Shown here: one piece after another, positions 37,014 to 45,289 of the stretch
Position numbering within the stretch: the stretch's first letter is position 1
Layout of the letters: each line of letters opens with the position of its first letter
Assembly (NCBI GenBank): GCA_024636295.1
Contig: JAGXHI010000028.1
Coordinates: 85,565-149,564 of the forward strand
Length of the DNA: 64,000 bases
Direction: 5' to 3'
Source: Desulfuromonadales bacterium
Lineage (GTDB): Bacteria > Desulfobacterota > Desulfuromonadia > Desulfuromonadales > JAGXHI01
The notes under the pieces: model-generated
The model's database searches: none
Told to the model about the DNA's origin: nothing
The model's input: only the letters and a program-made list of their open reading frames with translations
Made by a program: the position numbers and the translations under genes

Positions 37014-37892
37014 TCAGAGTTTCTGATCCATCCATTCACTGATCGCCTGCCCGATCTCGTCGGGAGAATCCTCCTGCAGAAAATGGCTGCCCTTCACCGT
37101 AACCTCGTCCTGGTTCTTCCAGGTCCGGACGAATTCGCGCATGGGTCCGGTCAGAATGGCTCCAGGATCTGCATTGATGAACAGCTTGGGCACATCGCAC
37201 TCCTGAAGCCATTCCGCGTATGATTTCGTGATTTCCACAACATCAGCAGGTTCCCCTGAGAGGGGAATCTCCCTCGGCCAGGTCAGTGTGGGCCGACGAT
37301 CCTCCCCCAGGTTCAGGAAGGGCCTGCGATAGACGGACATTTCCTCTTCCGAAAGGTCGCGCAGCACGGAACCGGGCAGCACGCGCTCGACAAAGGTATT
37401 TTTATTGAGGATCATATCTTCGCCCGCGGGGGATCGGAATCCCTGAAAAATACGCCGAACCGGTTCAGGCCATTCATCCCACGTCATGGGCCGCACGATG
37501 GCTTCCATGTAAACAATGCCGCGAACCGCGTCACGGTTCCGATTGGCCCAGTCGAACCCCAGGGCGGAACCCCAGTCGTGAATCACGAGGGTGACGTTCT
37601 CGCGCACTCCGATCACTTCGAGAAAACGGTCCAGGTAGTTGCGATGCTCAACGAACCGATAGCTGCCGGGCCCAACAACATCCAGCCGGTCCGAATCCCC
37701 CATGCCGATCAGATCCGGTGCGATGCAGCGCCCGCGATCGGAAAGATGGGGCATGATATTGCGCCAGAGATAGGATGAGGTGGGATTTCCGTGCAGAAAG
37801 ACAATCGGGTCGCCTTCTCCCATCTCCACATAGGCCATGTGCTTGCCTTCGACAATCACTTTCTTTTTTGGAAGCTCCTGGACCGAAAACAT
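37014..37892 (-). CDS. haloalkane dehalogenase (LinB/DhaA type)
   Basis: Alpha/beta-hydrolase of the haloalkane dehalogenase subfamily, 292 residues, matching the usual ~295. It hydrolyses carbon-halogen bonds of haloalkanes to alcohols. All functional residues can be placed: halide-binding Asn36 in [12 protein letters not shown], nucleophile Asp106 and halide-binding Trp107 in [13 protein letters not shown], catalytic acid Glu130 in VYMEAIVRP and His270 in [14 protein letters not shown]. The Glu after the sixth strand is the subfamily II (LinB/DhaA) arrangement. AAAAGGAGGGAATTC precedes the ATG. It stands alone between an MTH1187-like gene and the mlrC-like gene. Activity is likely; natural substrate unknown. 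Confidence 0.93.
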   Translation of the reverse strand: MFSVQELPKKKVIVEGKHMAYVEMGEGDPIVFLHGNPTSSYLWRNIMPHLSDRGRCIAPDLIGMGDSDRLDVVGPGSYRFVEHRNYLDRFLEVIGVRENVTLVIHDWGSALGFDWANRNRDAVRGIVYMEAIVRPMTWDEWPEPVRRIFQGFRSPAGEDMILNKNTFVERVLPGSVLRDLSEEEMSVYRRPFLNLGEDRRPTLTWPREIPLSGEPADVVEITKSYAEWLQECDVPKLFINADPGAILTGPMREFVRTWKNQDEVTVKGSHFLQEDSPDEIGQAISEWMDQKL

Positions 37893-37959
37893 GAATTCCC
37901 TCCTTTTAGTAGCAGTTGCCCTCCGCGGGTATCGGATGGCGTCGGGATGGTCCTGGTTC

Positions 37960-38006
37960 GAAAAAATTCAGTGCCCTCCATTCCATATTGCAAATGAAGG
38001 GCACTG
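37960..38006 (-). terminator. intrinsic terminator after the MlrC-like gene
   Basis: Minus strand: CAGTGCCCT/AGGGCACTG stem of 9 bp, extendable through CATT/AATG with internal mismatches, followed by AATTTTTTC, 47 bases after the stop at 38053. Confidence 0.78.
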
Positions 38007-38052
38007 TCAAGATTTCCTATTCAGGTTCAGGTGAAAAATGGATCCTTTGCTT

Positions 38053-39552
38053 TCAAACTGCCGAAGTGTTTGTCGCGGAGACGCTGGCATCGGTATCCAA
38101 TGGAAAAATTGGACGCCTCACTTCTTTAAATGTAAACAGATCGTTATCCGAACTGGTTACTCCGACGCCCGAACATTCAACGATATGCCGTGCAATGGGA
38201 AGAAACCCAGCGCGATAATGTATTCGGGATTTCAGCAGAAGAAACTTCTTTGCAGTCGGTTCTATACCGACACTGCGGAAAACCCCCAGGTCCCACGGCT
38301 CATGGTTTCGTGAGATCACTACGAACTCTATGTCCCCCGTATCCAGAACAGCGGTGGGCCCCATAAAGGTCCTTACACCGGTGTACATGGGGCCGCGGAC
38401 AATAAATTCGCCATCGGAAATCACCCTAATTTTGCCCGTCACTTCCAGAGGCTCGCCCTTGCGTCCGATTTGCGGCATATCGGTTTTGCCCCCAAGCTTT
38501 ATGGTGATCTTGCTTCCAACCCCCGCGGCGATCATTTCCTGCACCGCCTGTGGATCACAGATGGCGCCGACCGCCACATCCTTCAGCCCCTGCCGTATAA
38601 CTTCGGATACGACGGCCATGGTGTCCTGCGTGCCTCCGGAAGCACAGTTGTCGGCATGGTCGATCAGCAGGATCGGACCTTCCGACAACCCTTTGGCGCG
38701 GGCAATGGAATCCGGCAGCGGTTCAGAGTGATAAACAAATTCTTCTCGGCGCTCCCAGGCGGAATTCAGCAGTTCTTGACAGATTTCCCTGGCCTTTTCC
38801 GTATCCCCGTCGGTGACCACGACCGAACTGACCCCCGCTTCGGGAATGTCCGCCAGCGGAAATCCTCCGAAAACGGTAGCCGCCAGGCATCGGGACTTTT
38901 CAGCGGCTCGAGCGGCCCCGACCAGGTCCTTCATGGGTTGATCGTCTGTGCCCATCCGCAAGGTGGCCGCAAGAATGGGACGATTTCCCCAGGCGAGAAC
39001 CGGACGAATCTCCCCTTTGAGGAAACGCAGAACGATTTCGCCAACATGCTTGCCGGCCTCGTACATATCGGTGTGAGGATAGGTTTTATAACCCACCAGC
39101 GCCGTACAGTTCCGGACAATGCGTTCGGTGAGATTGGTATGCAGATCAAGCGCCACGCCAATGGGAACATCCGGATCGATGGACCGGATCCGCTCCAGCA
39201 GGGTTCCCTCCCCGTCACCCGTCGTTTCGGCGACCATGGCGCCGTGCAGGTCGAGAAAGACCGCGTCGCAACCCTCTTTCACCGCATCACAAATGGCCGT
39301 CGTTATTTTTTCATACGCATCCCCGAAAACGATTCCACTCGGATGCGCTTCCGCCGCGACAGGAATGACGAAATCCGCTTTTTCCCTCTCGGCCAGATCG
39401 ATGAAAGCGCCCGTGGGGGTCCCGGTGCCACGGAAAGCTTCATAGGCGGCATCGCCGGAAGGCGGCCCGTCGCCACCGAATCTCGAAAGCGGCGTAGGCA
39501 CGGGAGAGAACGTATTCGTTTCATGCTTCATCATGGCAATGACAAATTTCAT
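38053..39552 (-). CDS. M81-family metallopeptidase (MlrC-like)
   Basis: Protein of 499 residues of the M81/MlrC family, named for the last enzyme of microcystin breakdown; most members act on unknown small peptides or amides. The N-terminal catalytic domain shows MKHETNTFSP (metal His), FLDLHGAMVAE and VALDLHTNLTERIV (Asp/His pairs) and YKTYPHTDMYEAG. The C-terminal MlrC_C domain contains LIDHADNCASGGTQDTM. Its position directly after the livF gene of an ABC importer suggests that the imported compound or its product is cleaved here, but a terminator-like hairpin lies between them. Start ATG at 39552; a GAGGGATC-type site precedes it. Confidence 0.9.
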   Translation of the reverse strand: MKFVIAMMKHETNTFSPVPTPLSRFGGDGPPSGDAAYEAFRGTGTPTGAFIDLAEREKADFVIPVAAEAHPSGIVFGDAYEKITTAICDAVKEGCDAVFLDLHGAMVAETTGDGEGTLLERIRSIDPDVPIGVALDLHTNLTERIVRNCTALVGYKTYPHTDMYEAGKHVGEIVLRFLKGEIRPVLAWGNRPILAATLRMGTDDQPMKDLVGAARAAEKSRCLAATVFGGFPLADIPEAGVSSVVVTDGDTEKAREICQELLNSAWERREEFVYHSEPLPDSIARAKGLSEGPILLIDHADNCASGGTQDTMAVVSEVIRQGLKDVAVGAICDPQAVQEMIAAGVGSKITIKLGGKTDMPQIGRKGEPLEVTGKIRVISDGEFIVRGPMYTGVRTFMGPTAVLDTGDIEFVVISRNHEPWDLGVFRSVGIEPTAKKFLLLKSRIHYRAGFLPIARHIVECSGVGVTSSDNDLFTFKEVRRPIFPLDTDASVSATNTSAV

Positions 39553-39610
39553 GGATCCCTCTTTTTCTCAGCTCTGAGCTGGCAAAAGTTTGTAAAACCG
39601 GAGTGAATAC

Positions 39611-39630
39611 AAAAAGCGGGCCCTGGCCCG
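39611..39630 (-). terminator. small intrinsic terminator after livF
   Basis: Minus strand: CGGGC/GCCCG stem with a 4-base loop followed by CTTTTTG, 19 bases after the livF stop. The stem is short, so partial read-through into the mlrC-like gene is likely. Confidence 0.5.
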
Positions 39631-39648
39631 TGATTCGATTTGGCACGC

Positions 39649-40347
39649 TCAGTTTGTCTGGAGCGCAAGATAGCGATCCTTCACCGCCTTGTTTGCAGCA
39701 AACTCCTCCTGGGTTCCGCTGTAGACTACCCGGCCCTGCTCGAGGACATAGTGGCGATCCGCCAGTTTTTCACAGACGTTGATGTTCTGTTCCACAAGCA
39801 GAACCGGAATCCCGGTATTTTTGATATCCTTGAGAATTGCCACAATCTCCTGCACGATAACCGGAGCAAGCCCTTCGGTCGGCTCATCCAGAATCAGCAA
39901 CTTCGGCCCATTGACCAGCGCTCTGGCGATTGCCAGCATCTGCTGCTCACCGCCGGACAGGTTGTTTCCAGGGTTTTGTCGGCGTTCATTCAATTTCGGA
40001 AACAGTTTGTAAACGTCCGGGATCCCCCATGGAGAGTTTTTGTTTTTTGCTATCTGCAGGTTTTCTTCCACAGTAAGAATACTGAAGATGTCCCTTTGTT
40101 CCGGAACCAGGCATAAACCCCGCCGGGCAATCTGAAAGCTTTTCATCTTTGTCATTTCGGTGCCGGCAAAGCTGATGCGTCCCGACCTGGGGGGAACGAC
40201 GCCCATGATGCTTTTCAGGGTCGTCGTCTTGCCGGCGCCGTTTCGCCCGAGAAGGGTGACAAGTTCACCGTCCCTCACCTCGAGGGATACGCCCATCAGT
40301 ACGTGGCTTTTGTCATAAAAGGAATGAATATCGGAGACCTCAAGCAT
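39649..40347 (-). CDS. livF: branched-chain-type ABC importer, ATP-binding protein LivF
   Basis: ATPase subunit of a HAAT-family importer, 232 residues. Walker A GRNGAGKTTTLKS, the Q-loop region, signature NNLSGGEQQMLAIARALV, Walker B LLILDEPTEGLAP and the H-loop (VLLVEQN) are all present. LivF-type proteins carry the typical RGLCLVPEQRDIFSILTVEENL block. Its ATG shares one base with the livG stop (TGATG), so the two are coupled. The operon livK-H-M-G-F reads towards decreasing coordinates. The imported compound is not known; the neighbouring catabolic genes suggest an amino acid derivative rather than leucine. Confidence 0.93.
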   Translation of the reverse strand: MLEVSDIHSFYDKSHVLMGVSLEVRDGELVTLLGRNGAGKTTTLKSIMGVVPPRSGRISFAGTEMTKMKSFQIARRGLCLVPEQRDIFSILTVEENLQIAKNKNSPWGIPDVYKLFPKLNERRQNPGNNLSGGEQQMLAIARALVNGPKLLILDEPTEGLAPVIVQEIVAILKDIKNTGIPVLLVEQNINVCEKLADRHYVLEQGRVVYSGTQEEFAANKAVKDRYLALQTN

Positions 40348-41102
40348 CAGATGGCCTCCCCCAGATATGCGGTACGAACCCGTTCGTCTTTCTGAACCAT
40401 TTCGGGCGCTCCTTCTACAAGGATCCGACCTTGATGCATGACGGAAATTATGCTGCTTATGGACATCACGATATCCATATTATGTTCAATCAACAGCACC
40501 GTATGATCGTGACCCAATTCCTTGATGAGTCTGGTCATTGCAGGAATATCATCGATCCCCATCCCCGAGGTCGGTTCGTCCAGCAACAGCATTTTCGGCT
40601 TTGCCGCCATGGCCATTCCGACCTCCAGAATCCTTTGCTGGCCGTGGGAGAGTTCACCGGCGATTACATCGGCCCGGTCCATGAGACCCAGACGGTCGAG
40701 CAGTTCCTCGGAAATCTCCAATGGCTCCGGATAGCCTTCGACCGAACCCCAGAAATTCATGGCCTTGACCATATGGCGGCCTTGAGCGGCCAGTCGCAGG
40801 TTCTCTCTGACAGAAAGATTCTGAAAAAGACTGGTGATCTGAAAGGAGCGCGACATGCCGATGCCTATGCGCCTGTGACTGGGCATTCGGGTAATATCGG
40901 CGTCCCGAAACATAACCCGTCCCGAGGTCGGCAACCGGTTTCCGGTTAAACAATGGAACAGAGTTGTCTTGCCCGCACCGTTAGGCCCTATGACAGCGTG
41001 AATCGTACCTTCTTGAACTTTCAGGTCAACTCCAAAAAGGGCGACGAACCTGCCATAAGCCATACCAAGATCGCTGGTCTCAAGAATAAAGTTATCGCTC
41101 AT
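40347..41102 (-). CDS. livG: branched-chain-type ABC importer, ATP-binding protein LivG
   Basis: Second ATPase subunit, 251 residues. Walker A GPNGAGKTTLFHCLTG, the LivG-type GIGMSRSFQITSLFQNLSVRENL block, signature AGELSHGQQRILEVGMAM and Walker B MLLLDEPTSGMG are visible. The signature LSHGQ differs from canonical LSGGQ by one residue, as is common in LivG proteins. It overlaps livM by 11 bases and livF by one. Works in the cytoplasm as heterodimer with LivF to drive the LivHM channel. Confidence 0.93.
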   Translation of the reverse strand: MSDNFILETSDLGMAYGRFVALFGVDLKVQEGTIHAVIGPNGAGKTTLFHCLTGNRLPTSGRVMFRDADITRMPSHRRIGIGMSRSFQITSLFQNLSVRENLRLAAQGRHMVKAMNFWGSVEGYPEPLEISEELLDRLGLMDRADVIAGELSHGQQRILEVGMAMAAKPKMLLLDEPTSGMGIDDIPAMTRLIKELGHDHTVLLIEHNMDIVMSISSIISVMHQGRILVEGAPEMVQKDERVRTAYLGEAI

Positions 41103-42126
41103 TTTTGGCCTCTTCCTTCGTTGAAAGGGAGCCGGTCGGAGATTCGGATAACGGCGGATCCTTCTTTGTGTTCTGATGGCCGCGAAAGCGACCCATCAGG
41201 CTCTCGATGCAGCCCCAAAGTCCGCCGCGCATGAAAAGGACGATGGCGATCAGAAGGAAGCCCAGCAACATCAACCAACGTGGCCAGATAGCCGAAAGCA
41301 CATCTCCCACAACGATCAGAAATCCCGCTCCGAGAAAAGACCCGAACAGGGAACCCGTCCCTCCGATGATCGTCATGAACAGGATTTGCTCGCCCATGAG
41401 GTGTTCGATATTACTGAGGGGAGCAAAATTAAGGAACATGGCGTACAAACCGCCCGCCACTGCGGTGATGCTCCCGGAGATCATGAATGCAACGATTTTG
41501 AAGTATCGAGTATTGTAGCCAATAGCGGTCGCCCGCTCCTCATTATCCCGGATGGCCAGAAGAGTGCTCCCGAAAGGCGAGTGGATAATCCGGCGCAAGG
41601 CAACAAATATTGCAAGAAAGAGGACTGCCACAAAAACGTAGTAAGAGAGGCTGGCGCCCAACGTCGAAATTTCAAAACCGAAAACCCGCAAAGGAGGACG
41701 CGGCACATCGAGAAGACCATTGTCCCCTCCGGTGAGGCCGCTTGCAGTATAGGCCATAAAGTAGAACATCTGGGCGAAGGCCAGTGTCAGCATCACAAAA
41801 TAAATACCACGACGTCTGATACTGAGACCCCCGACAACCGCGGCCACCAGACCGCCGACCACAAAAGCCAGGAGCAGACTCGTAACCAGGCCTGCATCGA
41901 GACGTTGCAGGCAAAGACTCGTCGCATAAGAGCCCATACCGAAAAAAATCCCCTGCCCGAAAGATAACAGCCCTGTATACCCGAGCAATAGATTGCACCC
42001 AAGCGCGGCGATGGAAAAGATCAGAACCTCGATGGCCAGAGAAGTGGATGGAAGAACAAAGGGCAGAATGAGAACGGCGACCAGACTTGCGATGGTGGTT
42101 CCTTTTAAAAAACGAGGTATTTTCAT
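41092..42126 (-). CDS. livM: branched-chain-type ABC importer, permease LivM
   Basis: Permease subunit, 344 residues from ATG 42126 (AAGGG upstream), with about nine or ten hydrophobic segments. The LivM signatures LLLGYTGLLSFGQGIFFGMGSYA, IRRRGIYFVMLTLAFAQMFYF and SPFGSTLLAIRDNEERATAIGYN (the coupling loop) are clear, as is GGTGSLFGSFLGAGFLIVV. A longer frame to 42153 would overlap livH by 23 bases, so the shorter start is chosen. The C-terminal tail is hydrophilic and Ser/Lys/Glu-rich. Confidence 0.92.
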   Translation of the reverse strand: MKIPRFLKGTTIASLVAVLILPFVLPSTSLAIEVLIFSIAALGCNLLLGYTGLLSFGQGIFFGMGSYATSLCLQRLDAGLVTSLLLAFVVGGLVAAVVGGLSIRRRGIYFVMLTLAFAQMFYFMAYTASGLTGGDNGLLDVPRPPLRVFGFEISTLGASLSYYVFVAVLFLAIFVALRRIIHSPFGSTLLAIRDNEERATAIGYNTRYFKIVAFMISGSITAVAGGLYAMFLNFAPLSNIEHLMGEQILFMTIIGGTGSLFGSFLGAGFLIVVGDVLSAIWPRWLMLLGFLLIAIVLFMRGGLWGCIESLMGRFRGHQNTKKDPPLSESPTGSLSTKEEAKNER

Positions 42127-42130
42127 AGCG

Positions 42131-42988
42131 CTATGCCCTTCCAAACAGGCCATAAGGGCGAATAAGGATGACCAGCGCCATGGAACCGTAGATCATGAGA
42201 TGGACCCCTGGTGGCCACAGACTGCTCATGATGCTTTGCACCAGGCCCACCAGAAGCCCCCCCACCAAGGCGCCGGTAAAACTGCCCATTCCGCCAATAA
42301 CAACGACGACAAAGGCAATACCGAGAATCTCCGCTCCCATGAAGGGATCGGCTCCACGGAGGGGCGCGGCCAGTACGCCCGCCAGCCCCGCAAGGGTCGC
42401 TCCGAGGCCAAAGGTGATCGAGAACAGCTTAAAGATGTTTACTCCCAACAGCGATACCATTTCTGTATTTTCGCTTCCGGCCCGAACCAGCGCCCCGAAC
42501 CGCGTTCGCTCGAGGAGCAGCCATAAAAGCAAAGCAATAACAGCTGAGAAGGAAATCACGAACAACCTGTAAATCGGATAGGCGAAATCACCCATCTGGA
42601 CGATGCCTTGCAGAAGATCCGGTACGGCAATATTTTTCCCGACCGTTCCCCAGACCATAATGGCGGATTCCTGAATAACCAGGGCCATTCCGAGGGTGAT
42701 GAGAATCTGGAATGCATGAGGCAGGTTGTAAACCCGGTTGAGGAGGTTTGATTCCGCAAACCAGGCGATTGCGCCGACGATAACTGGCGCGATAAGCAGG
42801 GAGAGCCAGAAATTTCCCGTCAGGGCCACCACCTGGTAGCAAAAATACGACCCGAGCAGGAAGAAGGCGCCGTGGGCAAAATTCACGAAATTAAGAAGGC
42901 CGAAAATGATGGACAAGCCCACGGCGATCAGAAAATAAATCATTCCCAGTCCAAGCCCGTTGAGAACCTGGAATAGATAAAGCGTCAT
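42131..42988 (-). CDS. livH: branched-chain-type ABC importer, permease LivH
   Basis: Permease subunit, 285 residues, with about eight hydrophobic segments. Family blocks: NGLGLGMIYFLIAVGLSIIFGLLNFVNFAHGAFFLLG at the N-terminus, RTRFGALVRAGSENTEMVSLLGVN (coupling loop) and GIAFVVVVIGGMGSFTGALVGGL. The ATG at 42988 has an AGGAG site at eight bases; a TTG nine bases upstream is less likely. Four bases separate its stop from the livM start. Forms the membrane channel with LivM. Confidence 0.92.
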   Translation of the reverse strand: MTLYLFQVLNGLGLGMIYFLIAVGLSIIFGLLNFVNFAHGAFFLLGSYFCYQVVALTGNFWLSLLIAPVIVGAIAWFAESNLLNRVYNLPHAFQILITLGMALVIQESAIMVWGTVGKNIAVPDLLQGIVQMGDFAYPIYRLFVISFSAVIALLLWLLLERTRFGALVRAGSENTEMVSLLGVNIFKLFSITFGLGATLAGLAGVLAAPLRGADPFMGAEILGIAFVVVVIGGMGSFTGALVGGLLVGLVQSIMSSLWPPGVHLMIYGSMALVILIRPYGLFGRA

Positions 42989-43057
42989 AACGAACAACTC
43001 CTGTAATCAACGGAGGACAGGTTCGGAAAGAAGAATCCCTTCCCGGACATCGACTGC

Positions 43058-44278
43058 TCAGCTCATCTTGCAGAGAGATTCCTCCTGGCTCGCAAAGGAT
43101 TTGCCGGAACTGACGACATCCACAAAGGAGTCTTTATCTTTCATCGCCTTGGCCGGCTTTCCCTTAAGGAGGTAATAATCCTTGATCACCTGATGATCAA
43201 ACGCACGGACCGTCTCCTCTCCGGTCGGGCCCTGGTATTTATACCCTTCCATTTTTGAAATGACAGCTGCCGGATCATCGCTGCCCGCGGCAGTGATGGC
43301 ATCGAAGATTATCCTGGCGCCAGTGTAATCCGCTGCGATGGGATAATTGGGGTTGATGTCATATTCCTTCCGGCACAATTCAAGCAAAGCATTGTTGCCG
43401 GGGGTGTCCACCTCGTGCCAGTACTGGGCGCCCAGATAAATGCCATCCAAAGTGTCCGGCCCCAGGGAACGGAATTGCTCAAGGCCCGAACTCCAGGCAA
43501 GGAGGATCATCATATTGTTCTTCATCCCAAAACTTACGGCTTGTCGAATGGAGGCAGAAGACTGTCCCCCGAAGTTCAGCAAGAGAAGAACATCCGGCTT
43601 TGCCGCCATGGCATTCGTGAGATACCCGGAGAATTCCTTCTCCTGCAGTGAATGATAGCTGTTCCCGACATGTTCGATATTTTTCTCTTTAAAAACATTT
43701 TTGGCGTTGTTTAAAAGGGCTTCGCCAAACACGTATTCGGGAGTGATGGTGTACCAGCGCTTGGCGTTCGGAAAAGAGCCGATCAGGGGACGAACCGTCT
43801 GTTCGATGGCCCCATAAGTCGGCACAGACCATCGGAACGTCGACTTGTTGCATTCACTGCCGGTCACTTCGTCGGCGCCAACCGGAGTGATGTAAACGCC
43901 GCCCGCACTCGCCACTTCCTTTCCGATGGCCAGTCCCGTCGAAGAAAGCGTCCCTCCACAAAAAAACCGGACTCCATCCTGGTTGATGGCTTCCTGAACC
44001 TTACGAACCGCCTTGCCGGCATTTCCTTCGGTGTCGATGGTGATGTAATCGATATCACGCCCAAGAACCTTTCCAACGGTTTTGACAGCCAGGCGAGATC
44101 CCATCTCGCCAAATTTCCCATTTTCCGCAAAAGCTCCCGAAACCGATGCGGTACTAGCAAATTTGATTTTTCCCTGGGCGGAAAGAGCCTTTCGTACACT
44201 CGCTGGAATTGAGATAATTGGAATGGAGGCAGTTGCGGCCGCTGCGAGAGTTCCCTTGATAAAAGTTCTTCTCTTCAT
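43058..44278 (-). CDS. livK: branched-chain-type ABC importer, substrate-binding protein LivK (Tat-type signal)
   Basis: Periplasmic binding protein of the Peripla_BP_6 group, 406 residues. The N-terminus MKRRTFIKGTLAAAATASIPI has an RR-x-F-I-K Tat-like motif and hydrophobic core, so export may be by the Tat route. The binding domain begins IKFASTASVSGAFAENGKFGEMGSRLAV and includes DVLLLLNFGGQSSASIRQA and IAADYTGARIIFDAI. The ATG at 44278 has AAGGAG at nine bases; the GTG at 44287 is too close to that site. First gene of the liv operon, 70 bases before livH. Ligand unknown: the local enzymes suggest an N-carbamoyl or beta-amino acid. Confidence 0.9.
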   Translation of the reverse strand: MKRRTFIKGTLAAAATASIPIISIPASVRKALSAQGKIKFASTASVSGAFAENGKFGEMGSRLAVKTVGKVLGRDIDYITIDTEGNAGKAVRKVQEAINQDGVRFFCGGTLSSTGLAIGKEVASAGGVYITPVGADEVTGSECNKSTFRWSVPTYGAIEQTVRPLIGSFPNAKRWYTITPEYVFGEALLNNAKNVFKEKNIEHVGNSYHSLQEKEFSGYLTNAMAAKPDVLLLLNFGGQSSASIRQAVSFGMKNNMMILLAWSSGLEQFRSLGPDTLDGIYLGAQYWHEVDTPGNNALLELCRKEYDINPNYPIAADYTGARIIFDAITAAGSDDPAAVISKMEGYKYQGPTGEETVRAFDHQVIKDYYLLKGKPAKAMKDKDSFVDVVSSGKSFASQEESLCKMS

Positions 44279-44375
44279 TTTTTCCACGCTCCTTTTCTAG
44301 AAGTGAACTACTCCCCAAATTCCCTGAACTTGAATGGAAAATTACTGACAGCCGGTGTCGGGTTCCTCTTCCATG

Positions 44376-44391
44376 AGCAGAAGATGCGCCA
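44376..44391 (-). promoter_or_regulatory. possible sigma-54 promoter for the liv operon
   Basis: Minus strand TGGCGCATCTTCTGCT keeps GG-N10-GC spacing and most of the TGGCAC-N5-TTGCT consensus. It lies about 100 bases before the livK start. Only pattern-based; no bound activator site was identified. Confidence 0.35.
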
Positions 44392-45234
44392 ATCCTGAAA
44401 ACACTCGTTCTATTAAATAGTTATGGTCAGGGACATATTTTTGGATGTTTCATTTTGCGCCACAGCTAGTACAAAGAATCGGCAGCCGCCCTTGCCAACG
44501 GCTTGTTTAATTACTCGGAACCACCTGAAAGGCGTCTCTTCCCTCAGACCTACCCTCCTGAAAAAGAACTTTGAGCATAGACTTTCAAGAGGCCTCCTTG
44601 TGGAGTCCAGAAATAATTTGGTTCAGAGTTTAGCATGTTTAAAAAACTAGACAAGAAAAATATAACATGGGTTTATTTTTTTGCAAAAAGAAGGAATCCC
44701 TTTATTTACCCACAACCGAAGGGCGCTTCTCTTTTCTCCCTCCGCCGCCATTCGAACTGTAAATGGTTTACTCTTTTTGTACAGGCAGTTATGCCCGATC
44801 AGTACGGCAGGGGAGCGACAGGGGATTCACCGTCCTCCGGCTGGAAAAATATTGTTATCTTCCATATCCTCGAGATATTGCCTCGCGTTTAATGAGTATA
44901 AAAATAGACAAAAAAGAAAAATAGGAAACCATAGACAATGATGCTGAAAGGCTTCAGATCAGGGTTTTGCCATCTGTTAAGAAAGGTGTTTTACCAGGAG
45001 AACTTTTTGGCGGGAAACTTAAACCTGGTCCAGTTTGCCCTCGGAAAGGCCCCGGCAAACAGATACGCTGGGGTCACGATCGGGATTTGCCTTCAACTTC
45101 CACCTTTATCAAGAAAACGGCTTAGAGGCATCGATCTGGCTCAAAGAGGGTCGGAAGGAAACCAGTTGCAAGGAGAGCAGAAAGAAAAAGGAAGGGATTG
45201 AAATTATTTTTTAGATATCTGAGCGACAGATCGG
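44392..45234. other. intergenic, no gene recognised
   Basis: Roughly 840 bases between livK and the aminotransferase gene (the complete gap is about 1 kb). Several frames of 75-87 codons exist on the plus strand, none with a recognisable product. Composition is mixed and no repeats or RNA genes are apparent. Confidence 0.4.
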
Positions 45235-45277
45235 ATCCGGGGGCAGGCAGGCCACCTTGGCCTGCCTGCCCCCGGAT
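45235..45277 (-). terminator. very long perfect hairpin after the aminotransferase gene
   Basis: Two 20-base arms, 45235-45254 and 45258-45277, are perfect inverted copies with a 3-base loop (CCT on the plus strand). It begins 12 bases past the stop of the gene at 45290. No T-run follows on the minus strand, so it may end transcription in another way or protect the 3' end of the mRNA. Confidence 0.65.
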
Positions 45278-45289
45278 GAAAACGATAAA

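Noticed and set aside
38470-39606. 378-codon plus-strand open frame
   Set aside because: Antisense to the MlrC-like gene, which has clear family motifs and a terminator on its strand.
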